A stretch of DNA of 15,929 bases. Origin: Pseudaeromonas sp041911695. Lineage in GTDB: Bacteria > Pseudomonadota > Gammaproteobacteria > Enterobacterales > Aeromonadaceae. The position numbers and the translations under genes were made by a program. Positions 6,081 through 14,181 of this stretch are shown piece by piece. The notes under the pieces were generated by a model. The model did not search any database. It was not told where the DNA came from and worked only from the letters and a program-made list of their open reading frames with translations. The stretch is taken from the NCBI GenBank assembly GCA_041911695.1, contig JAYROM010000166.1, positions 1 through 15,929 of the forward strand. Reading direction: 5' to 3'. The stretch's first letter is position 1. Every line of letters starts with the position of its first letter.

Positions 6081-7958
6081 CTAGCGCAGGCTGGCTAGCG
6101 TCTTGATCCCGCAGTTGGCACAAACGCCCGGCAAGGTGTCGTTGCCAAGCAACTTGCCGGCCAGCGAGAAGCGATACAGGGTATTGCTGTTGATATCCAG
6201 CATCCGCAGCACCCCTTGGCCGTCAATATCCAGATCGAACACGCTGGTATCGCGTGACAACGGCAGGGTAGCCAGCAGGGTGTTCTCCCCGGTGGCCGGA
6301 TCGATGCGTACCAGCGCATGCCCTTCCCAGCTATAGCCGTACAAGGTGCCGTCACTGGCGAAGTCGATGCCGTCGACATCACTCACCGCGCCGCGATAAC
6401 GCAGGCTACCGTGTTCGCCGCCGGTGGCATCCAGCCAGTGCAGCGCATCGCCGGTTGAGGCAAAGAAACGGCCATCCGGCGCGATAGCGAGTCCGTAATA
6501 GGGGCTGCCGGTCAACGGCACATTGGCCAGACGGACGCAGTGACCGTTTTGCGGATCAATCGCCTGCAGGCCGTCATCGGGTTCACCGATGCCATACAGA
6601 TGGCCATCCGGCGCCTGATCCAGCGCATGCAGCACCGGACAATCACTGGCAGTGTCATGCACCAGACGCTGGCCGTCGACATCACGCAACTGATAATGGC
6701 GGGCGCCAACCAGCAGACGTGGCTCGCCGCGCACAGCCGCAGGCAGATCACGCACCTCGATCTGCATGCTGCGGGTATCACTCTGCTGCCCATCACGCAC
6801 GGTCAGCGCCACCTGGTAACTACCGGGCACCGCCGTGCGGAAGGTGGGCGTTGCCACATCAGGCTGGCTCAACAAGCTGGTCAGTGGCGCACCGGCCGGC
6901 GCGGCCAGTACCTGCCAATGCCATGCGCTGGCACGCTGACGCAACCCCTCCCCCAACACCAGGGGTTGATCGGTGCGCAGGGTCTGATCTGCCGGCAACA
7001 GTGCCTGCAGGGCTGCCCGGCGCGCACTGGCATGGATCACGCGGATATCCGGCACACTGTCGCGCTGGCCATCACTGACCACCAGCGCCACCACATAGTC
7101 GCCACTGCGATCCGGTGCCAGACGGGTGGTGATGGTCGCCAGGGAATCCAACCCCGTCTGGCTGCCCGCCGGACGGCTGATTAACTGCCAGCGCCACTGC
7201 AGATGATCGCCATCGCCATCCTCACTCTGGCGACCATCCAGGGTTACCATCTGGCCAACGGCGACCTGGCGATCTGTCCCGGCGCGGGCCACCGGTTGGC
7301 TATTGTGGGCATCCGCAGTCACCGTCACCGTGGCTTCGCTGCTGCGCTGATTGCCCGCTATCGCCGTCAGCCCCAAGACGTAATCACCCGCCAGATCCGG
7401 GGTCAGCTGGGGTTGCAGACGGTCGGCATCCCGCAATTGGGGCTGACTGCCGGCCGGGGCACTGACTACCCGCCACTGCACCTGTACCGGGCGGGCGGAG
7501 GCATACTGCGCCCAGCTCGGATCAATCTGGCCTTGCAGGTGCAAAGTGCTGCCTATACGGCTACGCAGCGCCGACCCGGCATCAACATGTGGTAGCACCG
7601 GCGCGGTCTGGACCTGCAGAGTCTGCTGGGTAGTGGCTGAATGGCGGCCATCGCTGACGGTCAGTTGGATCCGGTAACGACCCGGCAGATCCGGTTGTAG
7701 TTGCGGCATAACCCCTTGCGCATCGACCAGCGTAGTCTGGCTGTTGGCCGGTTTGGACACCAACTGCCATTGCCAACTTAATAGATGGTCAGAGGCAACA
7801 CGGCTATGGCGGCCATCAAGGGAGAGACGAGTACCAGGGGTGATAACAGGCAGGGGATCGATATGCGCCTCAGGCGCTGGCGTGGGGGCGGTGACACCAC
7901 CACAACCACAGAGCCCCAGCAGCAGACAGGAGAGCAGCCGGGGAGAAGATAGGTTCAT
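6081..7958 (-). CDS. Lipoprotein with four PKD/Ig-like repeats and a C-terminal propeller-like region
   Basis: The 625-residue protein starts MNLSSPRLLSCLLLGLCGCGG, a lipoprotein signal with Cys19 the likelier lipidated residue (LCGC). Four repeats of about 90 residues follow (roughly 30-118, 121-215, 220-312, 315-405). Each has the pattern W-x-W, PAGS, PxLxPDxxGxY and LxVSDG, as in PKD/K319-like extracellular Ig folds. From about 410 to the end come repeated APDGxxxxS/Y and IDPxxG motifs that resemble the blades of a beta-propeller. The C-terminus has a CANC pair. The ATG at 7958 is preferred over one at 7985 because it directly precedes the signal and has AAGG upstream. It is probably an envelope-anchored binding or adhesion protein; no enzyme motif is seen. 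It converges with the GGDEF gene, leaving 24 bp between. Confidence 0.8.
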   Translation of the reverse strand: MNLSSPRLLSCLLLGLCGCGGVTAPTPAPEAHIDPLPVITPGTRLSLDGRHSRVASDHLLSWQWQLVSKPANSQTTLVDAQGVMPQLQPDLPGRYRIQLTVSDGRHSATTQQTLQVQTAPVLPHVDAGSALRSRIGSTLHLQGQIDPSWAQYASARPVQVQWRVVSAPAGSQPQLRDADRLQPQLTPDLAGDYVLGLTAIAGNQRSSEATVTVTADAHNSQPVARAGTDRQVAVGQMVTLDGRQSEDGDGDHLQWRWQLISRPAGSQTGLDSLATITTRLAPDRSGDYVVALVVSDGQRDSVPDIRVIHASARRAALQALLPADQTLRTDQPLVLGEGLRQRASAWHWQVLAAPAGAPLTSLLSQPDVATPTFRTAVPGSYQVALTVRDGQQSDTRSMQIEVRDLPAAVRGEPRLLVGARHYQLRDVDGQRLVHDTASDCPVLHALDQAPDGHLYGIGEPDDGLQAIDPQNGHCVRLANVPLTGSPYYGLAIAPDGRFFASTGDALHWLDATGGEHGSLRYRGAVSDVDGIDFASDGTLYGYSWEGHALVRIDPATGENTLLATLPLSRDTSVFDLDIDGQGVLRMLDINSNTLYRFSLAGKLLGNDTLPGVCANCGIKTLASLR

Positions 7959-8345
7959 GAAATTCAGCCTTGAGAGCCTGGGCATGCATGACGTTCGCCA
8001 TCACCCACGCGCTGATCGGGTGACGGTGGCGCAGTAACCAGCAGAGACTCCAGCCGATGGTTACCGATGATGCCGAGGCCTGCCGCAGAGTCTGTCTTAG
8101 CCCCTGCCGACCGCATCACCGCCTGTCCATCGCCCTGGCGGGCTAATGGAGCGTGCCTATTATGAACCTTCGGCAACAAGTTTAAATTCGACCATTACAA
8201 TCAAACGCCGCCGTTCTATCGAAATCTCCGAACACACTATCTATCTGTTAAATAACAGCATAGAAAACCAGCGTAATTGCAATATTACAGGATGAATATC
8301 TGGTCTCTGCGTCGCGTCGCCGCTCAGCCAAAAGACGCTTGCCGT
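7959..8345 (-). other. Non-coding leader/control region upstream of the PKD-repeat lipoprotein
   Basis: I find no convincing gene in this stretch. 8161-8340 is markedly AT-rich compared with its surroundings, as expected of a promoter region, and holds the inverted repeat CTGTTA-AA-TAACAG (8245-8258). 7990-8150 is GC-rich with several possible hairpins: GTAACCA/TGGTTAC (8034-8040 with 8058-8064), TTAGCCC/GGGCTAA (8097-8103 with 8140-8146), and CGCCATCACCC against GGGTGACGGTGGCG with a bulge. These may form a structured 5' leader, but I could not match them to a known riboswitch class. Confidence 0.4.
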
Positions 8346-8456
8346 TCGTCATTCCCGCGAAAGCGGGAATCCAGCGACGTTGATGTGCTCTCGGCTCTCG
8401 GCTCTCGGGGTCAACAAACCAACCACGCTGGGCCCCCGCTTTCGCGAGGGCGACGA
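8346..8456. repeat. Inverted-repeat element with a dRS3-like core, copy 2
   Basis: The 111-bp element has arms TCGTCATTCCCGCGAAAGC and, inverted at the right end, TCGTCGCCCTCGCGAAAGC. The left arm holds a perfect hairpin ATTCCCGC-GAAA-GCGGGAAT (8351-8370), which fits the ATTCCC-N8-GGGAAT pattern of Neisseria dRS3 repeats. Between the arms are short tandem CTCGGCT units (8388-8407). It lies between the GH3 terminator and the lipoprotein leader. No transposase is encoded, so it resembles a MITE or REP-type element. Confidence 0.7.
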
Positions 8457-8492
8457 GATAACCCCGCAGTGCGAAGACTGAATACATCACAC

Positions 8493-8522
8493 AAAAAAGG
8501 GCAAGCCCTTGCGGACTTGCCC
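8493..8522 (-). terminator. Intrinsic terminator of the GH3 gene
   Basis: On the minus strand GGGCAAG pairs with CTTGCCC (8516-8522 with 8499-8505), followed by six consecutive T (8493-8498). It begins about 24 bases after the GH3 stop codon. This is a classic rho-independent terminator. Confidence 0.9.
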
Positions 8523-8545
8523 AACTGCGTCGCTTGCGCGAAGGA

Positions 8546-10933
8546 TTAACGAGAGATCTGATCAAACTTGCTGCTGTCGACGGTACTCGGCAGCGCCAGC
8601 GCCCCAGCGGTGGTATCCGCCACGACGATCTCGTTGCTGACGGTGAAGGTCAGCGGCGTGACCGACGACACATCAGACGACGGTGCGATATAGACCTTGT
8701 AACTGCCCGGCTCGATGATCCACTGGTTAGCGGACTGATCGAAACTGGCCAGCAGGTAGGCCGGGATCTCGAAGTTCAGCGTGGTGGCACTGCCGGCGGC
8801 CAGGCTGGCGGTCTTGTTGAACGCCTTCAGCTCGATCAGCGGCTTCTTCAGCTTCACTTCCGGCGCACTGACGTACACCTGCGCCACCTCCTTGCCCGCC
8901 ACGCTACCGGTGTTGGTCACCGTGGTCTGCAACGTGATGCTGCCGCTGGCCTTCTTGCTGTCCAGGTTGTTGGTCACCACCTTGCTGTCCGAGAACTGGA
9001 AGTTGGTGTAAGAGAGGCCATAACCGAACGGATAGGAGACCGCCTTGCCCGTGGTGCTGTAGTAGCGATAGCCAACATAGACCCCTTCGTTGTAATAGAG
9101 GTCATCCAGCTTGCCGTCGTTGTCGGTGTCTACCCCCGGGAAGGTGCTGGCCGACGGCACATCGCTGTAACTGGCCGGGAAGGTCTGCGCCAGTTTGCCG
9201 CTCGGGTTGACGTCACCGGAGAGGATATCGGCCACCTGGTTGCCGGTCTCCTGGCCACCCATATAGGCGAGCAGGATGCCGTCGGCATTGGCCGACCATT
9301 GGGCAGTATCCACCACGCCGTTGACGTTAAGTACCACCACCACCTTCTTGCCTTGCGCCGCAAACTTCTCCTTCACCAGGCTAATCAACGCGGTTTCGTT
9401 ATCACTCAGGTAGTAATCGCCCTTGGCGGCCGAGCGATCCGCCCCCTCGCCGGCATTACGGCCGAGACTGATCACCGCCACATCATCGGCCAGGGCCGCC
9501 GCTTCGACCTTGGCAGTGAGCTCGTCAGTGATCGCACCATCCTCACAGGTGTAATAACCCGCCGCACCAAAGTTACCCGCATGATAGACCTTGTTGTTGG
9601 CGTAATAGGTGCTGTACCAGCTCTGCAGGTCGCTGTTGACGCTAAAGCGTGCCGCCAGGCCATCAGCAATATTGACGGTATAGGCCGCATTCACGTCACC
9701 ACTGCCGGTGCCCCCCTTATAGGTGCCAATCTGGTTGACGCCGAAGGTGGCTACCTTCTTGCCATCGGCAATCGGCAGGGCGCTGTCATTCTTCAGCAGC
9801 ACCATCCCTTCGGCGCCGGCCTGACGGGCCAACGCGGCATGACTGTTCAGGTCGGGATTATTGGAGTAGGCATAGTTGTTATAGGTCGGGCTTTTCAGCA
9901 CCTGGGTCAACACATGCACTGCGGCGGTATCCACTGCGGCGGAGGTCAGATCACCGGCGTCCAGCGAGGCCTGCAGCGAGGTCTTGACGCCACCCGGCTC
10001 GATCAAATCCTGCCCCGCCATGGTCTGCTTGTAGGGGGTGGTGAAGGCGTTGCCGGCAAACCAGTCGGACATCACCAGCCCCTCGAAGCCCCACTCGTTG
10101 CGCAGGATATCCTGCATCGCGTCGGCACGTTCGTTGACATAGGTGCCATTGACCTTGTTATACGAGGACATCACCGCCCACGGCTGGGCATCGTGCACCG
10201 CAATCTGGAAGCCGCGCAGATAGATTTCACGCCAGGTGCGCGGTTCACCGATGTCGTTAATCTGGTTACGGCTGGTCTCGGAGTTATTGCCGAAGAAGTG
10301 TTTGATCGTGGTGCCGACGCTCTGGCTCTCGATCCCTTCGACCATGGCCGCGCCGATCTTGCCGGTCACCACCGGGTCTTCGGAGTAGTATTCAAAGTTA
10401 CGGCCGTTAAGCGGGTTACGTTGGATGTTCATCCCCGGTGCCAGCAGGATATCGACCCCATACTCCTTGATTTCGTTGCCATAAGCCTTGCCCACCTGCT
10501 GGATCAGATCCTGGTTCCAGGTCGAGGCCAGCAAGGAGCCAATCGGCCAGGCGGTGGCATAGAAGGTGCCACTCTCGCCATCTCGGGTCGAGCTGATACG
10601 CAGACCGGCCGGGCCATCAGCCAGCTTCAGCGCCGGAATATCATAGCTGTCGTTCTTCACGCCATTGATGTAGCCAGCGACCCCGGAGACATCCTGTTTC
10701 AGGTTAACCGGGCTGCCGCCCCCCATGGAGGCCATCCCCGGCCCGGCAATCAGATCGAGCTTCTCGCTGGTGGTCAGCTTGCCGACGATCTCGGTGGCTT
10801 TGGCCTTATAGGTCGCATCCCCGGTGCTGGTCTGTTTGTTGCTGTCGGAACTGCATCCATAAAGCGATGCGGCCAGTGCGGCCGTTACCGCCAGTGTGAG
10901 CGCTGTTACGCGCAAAGGAATCGCTGCTGTCAT
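8546..10933 (-). CDS. Lipoprotein beta-glucosidase, glycoside hydrolase family 3
   Basis: The 795-residue protein has a lipoprotein signal ending LYGC (Cys27), then a GH3 N-terminal barrel: LADGPAGLR (105-112), KHFFGNNSE (211-219) and LVMSDWF with the nucleophile Asp290. The second domain carries GRNAGEGADR (491-500), with Glu496 the likely acid/base, and PFGYGLSYT (635-643). A fibronectin III-like domain follows (about 645-770). An insert DTDNDGKLDD (602-611) looks like a calcium-binding loop. Start: GAGG lies 6 bases before the ATG at 10933, while the ATG at 10939 touches it. The enzyme should release glucose from beta-glucosides or cellodextrins at the envelope. It lies downstream of the ugp operon but has its own operator and terminator. 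Xylosidase or mixed activity cannot be excluded. Confidence 0.92.
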   Translation of the reverse strand: MTAAIPLRVTALTLAVTAALAASLYGCSSDSNKQTSTGDATYKAKATEIVGKLTTSEKLDLIAGPGMASMGGGSPVNLKQDVSGVAGYINGVKNDSYDIPALKLADGPAGLRISSTRDGESGTFYATAWPIGSLLASTWNQDLIQQVGKAYGNEIKEYGVDILLAPGMNIQRNPLNGRNFEYYSEDPVVTGKIGAAMVEGIESQSVGTTIKHFFGNNSETSRNQINDIGEPRTWREIYLRGFQIAVHDAQPWAVMSSYNKVNGTYVNERADAMQDILRNEWGFEGLVMSDWFAGNAFTTPYKQTMAGQDLIEPGGVKTSLQASLDAGDLTSAAVDTAAVHVLTQVLKSPTYNNYAYSNNPDLNSHAALARQAGAEGMVLLKNDSALPIADGKKVATFGVNQIGTYKGGTGSGDVNAAYTVNIADGLAARFSVNSDLQSWYSTYYANNKVYHAGNFGAAGYYTCEDGAITDELTAKVEAAALADDVAVISLGRNAGEGADRSAAKGDYYLSDNETALISLVKEKFAAQGKKVVVVLNVNGVVDTAQWSANADGILLAYMGGQETGNQVADILSGDVNPSGKLAQTFPASYSDVPSASTFPGVDTDNDGKLDDLYYNEGVYVGYRYYSTTGKAVSYPFGYGLSYTNFQFSDSKVVTNNLDSKKASGSITLQTTVTNTGSVAGKEVAQVYVSAPEVKLKKPLIELKAFNKTASLAAGSATTLNFEIPAYLLASFDQSANQWIIEPGSYKVYIAPSSDVSSVTPLTFTVSNEIVVADTTAGALALPSTVDSSKFDQISR

Positions 10934-10978
10934 AGTCATCCTCGATAGGTCTTGTGCGATCACGTTCTAATTAGAAAG

Positions 10979-11013
10979 GCGCGCCGCCATGCAGAGAGGG
11001 GATGGCGGCGCGC
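10979..11013 (-). terminator. Strong hairpin between ugpC and the GH3 gene (terminator or attenuator)
   Basis: A perfect 12-bp stem (10979-10990 with 11002-11013, GCGCGCCGCCAT/ATGGCGGCGCGC) has an 11-base loop and, on the minus strand, a CTTTCTAATT tail. It can end ugp transcription. It lies only about 45 bases upstream of the GH3 ATG, between that gene and its likely operator, so it may also attenuate GH3 transcription. The tail includes the palindrome TTCTAATTAGAA (10965-10976). Confidence 0.7.
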
Positions 11014-11190
11014 ACCGCAGTGATCGGGCCTGCGGCAGGCAGACTGAGTAGACCGGACAACATCACGGGAGGAAGCACCCCGACCCCCTGCTGCTCAGCA
11101 CTGTCACCGAGCCAGCATAGCCAGCTGGCCACCACGGGGCTTGACCTATGGGAGCAGCGATTTACCCCTGGGGTGCAGCGTGATGGCATT

Positions 11191-11207
11191 TTGAAAGCGC
11201 TTTCGAA
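11191..11207. promoter_or_regulatory. LacI-family-like operator upstream of the GH3 gene
   Basis: GAAAGCGCTTTC (11193-11204) is a perfect 12-bp palindrome with the central CpG of LacI-family sites, flanked by a partly symmetric TT...GAA. The surroundings are locally AT-rich and could hold the promoter, but I could not assign a convincing -10/-35 pair. 11014-11190 shows no gene or other clear signal. Confidence 0.5.
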
Positions 11208-11272
11208 TTTACATTTCGTTACATGACAGCACACGATTAACATGCGCACAGCGGGCCAACCCAGCTAACGAG

Positions 11273-12382
11273 CTAGACCGCACTATAGGGGTAACGCCGC
11301 AGCCCGCTGTCGCGATCGAACCAGTGCATCTGCTGCTCGTCGACCTGGAAGGTAGCGCTCTGCCCAGCTTGCCACGGATGATCGCCCGGCAGGCGCACCG
11401 TGACGCGGTGGCCATGCCAGCGGCACCAGGCATAGGCCTCGGCGCCCAGACTCTCGATCACCTCGATCTGTAAAGTGCCCAACCCGACCCCGTGCGCGAC
11501 CAGCCGGATATGTTCCGGGCGGACGCCCCAGGTGCAGGGCCCCTCCTGCGTTGCCGTGGTCAGTGGCAACAGCAGTGGGATCAACCGCTCGTCGCCCTGC
11601 GCCGGGGTGTCGGTATGGTCCAGCCACCAGCGCCCGGCGCGACCGTGCAGCGGCAGCAGGTTCATCGGCGGCGAGCCGATAAAGCCGGCGACAAACACCG
11701 AGGCCGGATAGTGGTAGACCTCCATCGGTGTGCCGATCTGCTCGATATGGCCGGCATTGAGGATCATGATGCGGTCGGCCAGCGTCATCGCCTCGACCTG
11801 ATCGTGGGTGACATACAGGCAGGTGGTTTGCAGCCGGCGGTGCAGCTGTTCCAGCTCGAGGCGCATCTGCACCCGCAACCGCGCATCGAGGTTGGAGAGC
11901 GGTTCGTCGAACAGGAATACCGCCGGCTGACGCACAATCGCGCGGCCAATCGCCACCCGCTGACGCTGGCCACCGGAGAGCTCGCGCGGACGACGCGACA
12001 GCAGCCCGGTCAGCCCCAAGCTATCGGCAGTCTGGCGCACCCGCTGATCAATCTCGGCGCTGGATAGCCGCTGGATCTTCAGGCTGTAGGCCATGTTCTG
12101 GTAGACCGTCATATGCGGATAGAGCGCATAGTTCTGGAACACCATGGCGATATCGCGCTCGCCCGGCTCCAGCTCGTTCACCCGGCGATCATCAATGCGG
12201 ATCTCGCCATGTGTCACCGGCTCAAGCCCGGCGACCATGCGCAGCAACGACGACTTGCCACACCCCGACGGCCCCAGGATCACCACGAATTCGCCATCAT
12301 TGATGTGCATCGAAATATCCTGCAACACCGCCGGTCGTTTGCCATATGCCTTGCCGACCTGCTGCAACTGCAACTTACCCAT
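11273..12382 (-). CDS. ugpC: Glycerol-3-phosphate ABC importer ATPase UgpC
   Basis: The 369-residue ATPase drives the UgpAE permease from the cytoplasm. Visible motifs in order are Walker A GPSGCGKSS (about 37-45), the Q-loop in VFQNYALYPH, signature LSGGQRQR, Walker B VFLFDEP with D-loop SNLD, and the H-loop in VTHDQ. The C-terminal third has GVRPEHI, a mark of the MalK/UgpC regulatory (TOBE) domain. It is slightly longer than E. coli UgpC (356). The ATG at 12382 is 15 bases past the ugpE stop, with AGGGACAGG upstream. It is the last gene of ugpBAEC. UgpC and MalK are close relatives; the assignment rests mainly on the adjacent UgpB. Confidence 0.93.
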   Translation of the reverse strand: MGKLQLQQVGKAYGKRPAVLQDISMHINDGEFVVILGPSGCGKSSLLRMVAGLEPVTHGEIRIDDRRVNELEPGERDIAMVFQNYALYPHMTVYQNMAYSLKIQRLSSAEIDQRVRQTADSLGLTGLLSRRPRELSGGQRQRVAIGRAIVRQPAVFLFDEPLSNLDARLRVQMRLELEQLHRRLQTTCLYVTHDQVEAMTLADRIMILNAGHIEQIGTPMEVYHYPASVFVAGFIGSPPMNLLPLHGRAGRWWLDHTDTPAQGDERLIPLLLPLTTATQEGPCTWGVRPEHIRLVAHGVGLGTLQIEVIESLGAEAYAWCRWHGHRVTVRLPGDHPWQAGQSATFQVDEQQMHWFDRDSGLRRYPYSAV

Positions 12383-12397
12383 GCTTGTGTCCTGTCC

Positions 12398-13246
12398 CTA
12401 TTTTTCGGTTTCAACCAGCCCTTTGACAAACCAGCGCTGCATCAGCAGCACCACCAGCGCCGGCGGCAACATCGCCAGCATGGCGGTGGCCATCACCAGG
12501 TGCCAGGCGGTCACCGCATCGCCGCTGTGCGACATCATCTGCGTCAGGCCAACCACCACCGGCGTCATCTCCGGCTGGGTGGTCATCAGCAGCGGCCACA
12601 GATACTGGTTCCAGCCGTAGATAAACTGGATGACAAACAGCGCGGCGAGCGTGGTCTTGCTCAGCGGCAGCAGGATGTCACGCAAGAAGCGCAGCGGCCC
12701 GGCACCATCCACCCGCGCCGCTTCGGCCAGCTCATCCGGCACCGACAGGAAGAACTGGCGGAACAGGAAGGTGGCGGTGGCCGAGGCCATGATCGGGATG
12801 ATCAGGCCGCCCCAGCGGTTGAGCAGCCCCAGATCGGAGACCACCTGAAAGGTGGGCATGATGCGCACCTCGACCGGCAGCATCAGGGTGAGAAAGATCA
12901 GCCAGAAACAGAGCTGGCGCAGCGGAAAGCGGAAATAGACCACGGCAAAGGCCGACAGCAGCGAGATGGCGATCTTGCCGAGTGCGATGCCGAGCGCCAT
13001 CAGCAGGCTGACCCACATCATGCGTCCGACCGAGGTGGTGCCGGCGCCAGCGCCTTGGGTCAGCACGGTGACATAGTTCTCCAGCAGATGGCCACCCGGC
13101 AGCAACGGCAATGGCCACTGACGTACCTGCTCGGCCGACAGGGTCGAGGTGACCAGGGTGACATAGACCGGAAAGGCCATCACCAGCACACCGAGGATCA
13201 ACACCAGATAGGCCAGGGCATCCAGCCCGGGACGACGTTCGACCAT
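12398..13246 (-). CDS. ugpE: Glycerol-3-phosphate ABC importer permease UgpE
   Basis: This 282-residue inner-membrane permease (E. coli UgpE: 281) has about six hydrophobic segments, starting ALAYLVLILGVLVMAFPVY. The EAA loop that contacts the ATPase is DELAEAARVDGAGPLRFLRD. The block FLTLMLPVEVRIMPTFQVV and the ending QRWFVKGLVETEK are typical of UgpE. The ATG at 13246 lies 2 bases after the ugpA stop (TAGCTATG), so the two permeases are probably made in equal amounts by coupling. It pairs with UgpA to form the channel for glycerol-3-phosphate and glycerophosphodiesters. Confidence 0.94.
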   Translation of the reverse strand: MVERRPGLDALAYLVLILGVLVMAFPVYVTLVTSTLSAEQVRQWPLPLLPGGHLLENYVTVLTQGAGAGTTSVGRMMWVSLLMALGIALGKIAISLLSAFAVVYFRFPLRQLCFWLIFLTLMLPVEVRIMPTFQVVSDLGLLNRWGGLIIPIMASATATFLFRQFFLSVPDELAEAARVDGAGPLRFLRDILLPLSKTTLAALFVIQFIYGWNQYLWPLLMTTQPEMTPVVVGLTQMMSHSGDAVTAWHLVMATAMLAMLPPALVVLLMQRWFVKGLVETEK

Positions 13247-13248
13247 AG

Positions 13249-14130
13249 CTAGTACTCCACCTTGCGTTCAACGTAACGGAATTGCACGACGGTAAGGGCA
13301 ACCACCGCCAGCATCAGCACCACCGACTGGGCGGCCGAGCTGCCCAGATCCAGCCCTTTGAAGCCATCTTGATAGACCTTGAACACCAGGGTTTCGGTCG
13401 CCTTGCCCGGCCCGCCCTGGGTCACGGCATCAATGATGGCGAAGGTATCGAAGAAGGCATAAATCAGATTGACCACCAGCAGGAAGAAGGTGGTCGGTGA
13501 CAAGAGCGGCAGGGTCAGCGTCCAGAAACGGCGCCACGGACCGGCGCCGTCAATCGCCGCCGCTTCGTGTAGTGAGCGCGGGATCGACTGCAACCCAGCG
13601 AGAAAGAACAGGAAGTTGTAGCTGACCTGCTTCCAGGCGGCGACGATGATCACCAAGCCGAGCGCCTGGCTCTCGTTCATCCGGTAGTCCCAGTGCACAC
13701 CGAGCGCGGTCAGCCAGTGGGCGACCACGCCGACATCCGGGCTAAACAGGAATACCCACAACACCCCGGCCACCGACGGCGCCACTGCGTACGGCCACAC
13801 CAGCAGGGTGCGAAACAGCTCGCTGCCATACACGATGCGATCGGCAAAAAACGCCAGCAGCAGGGAGATGCCCATGGCGAGCGCGGTCACGCCGCCAGCA
13901 AACCACAATGTGGTCTGCAGACTGCCCAGATAGTGCGGATCGCGCAGCAGGTGCAGAAAGTTCTCCAGCCCGACAAAGGTCATCTGCAGGCCGAAGGCAT
14001 CCTGCTCGAACAGGGACTGATAAAGCGCCTGACCGGCAGGCCAGAAGAAGAACACCAGCGTGATAACCAGTTGCGGTGCCAGCAGCGCATACGGCAACCA
14101 GCGGCTGGCGAAGACGACCTTTTTTTCCAT
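13249..14130 (-). CDS. ugpA: Glycerol-3-phosphate ABC importer permease UgpA
   Basis: The 293-residue inner-membrane permease opens MEKKVVFASRWLPYALLAPQ, the E. coli UgpA pattern (295 residues). It continues through YAVAPSVAGVLWVFLF, the EAA loop SLHEAAAIDGAGPWRRFW and the ending VQFRYVERKVEY. I chose the ATG at 14130 by this match; the frame is open upstream to 14223, but that part overlaps the intergenic repeat. The ribosome site is weak (AGTGAG). It is separated from ugpB by 218 bases with two strong secondary structures, while ugpE follows almost directly. Lower expression of the permeases than of the binding protein is therefore likely. Confidence 0.94.
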   Translation of the reverse strand: MEKKVVFASRWLPYALLAPQLVITLVFFFWPAGQALYQSLFEQDAFGLQMTFVGLENFLHLLRDPHYLGSLQTTLWFAGGVTALAMGISLLLAFFADRIVYGSELFRTLLVWPYAVAPSVAGVLWVFLFSPDVGVVAHWLTALGVHWDYRMNESQALGLVIIVAAWKQVSYNFLFFLAGLQSIPRSLHEAAAIDGAGPWRRFWTLTLPLLSPTTFFLLVVNLIYAFFDTFAIIDAVTQGGPGKATETLVFKVYQDGFKGLDLGSSAAQSVVLMLAVVALTVVQFRYVERKVEY

Positions 14131-14181
14131 AACGCTCACTTTGAGAAGCCAATCCGTTCGCCAAGGGGAGAGCATCTCTTG

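Noticed and set aside
6080..6099. GCTAGC/GCTAGC hairpin at the convergent gene ends as a shared terminator
   Set aside because: The stem is only 6 bp, overlaps the lipoprotein stop codon and has no T run on either strand.
8346..8456. Short tandem units and hairpin considered as a CRISPR fragment
   Set aside because: There is no repeat-spacer periodicity and there are no cas genes; the structure fits a REP/MITE-type element.
8277..8549. Open frames across the inverted-repeat element, with WIPAFAGMT-type peptides
   Set aside because: This peptide is the usual conceptual translation of REP-like repeats and not evidence of a protein.
8534..10948. 804-residue open frame on the plus strand opposite the GH3 gene
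   Set aside because: It mirrors the GH3 gene on the other strand. The long opening reflects GC-rich codon use; the translation is low-complexity in His/Gln/Arg with no motifs.
12113..13252. 379-residue plus-strand frame opposite ugpE
   Set aside because: It is rich in His, Gln and Arg in the way antisense frames of membrane proteins are, and it lies over a well-identified permease.
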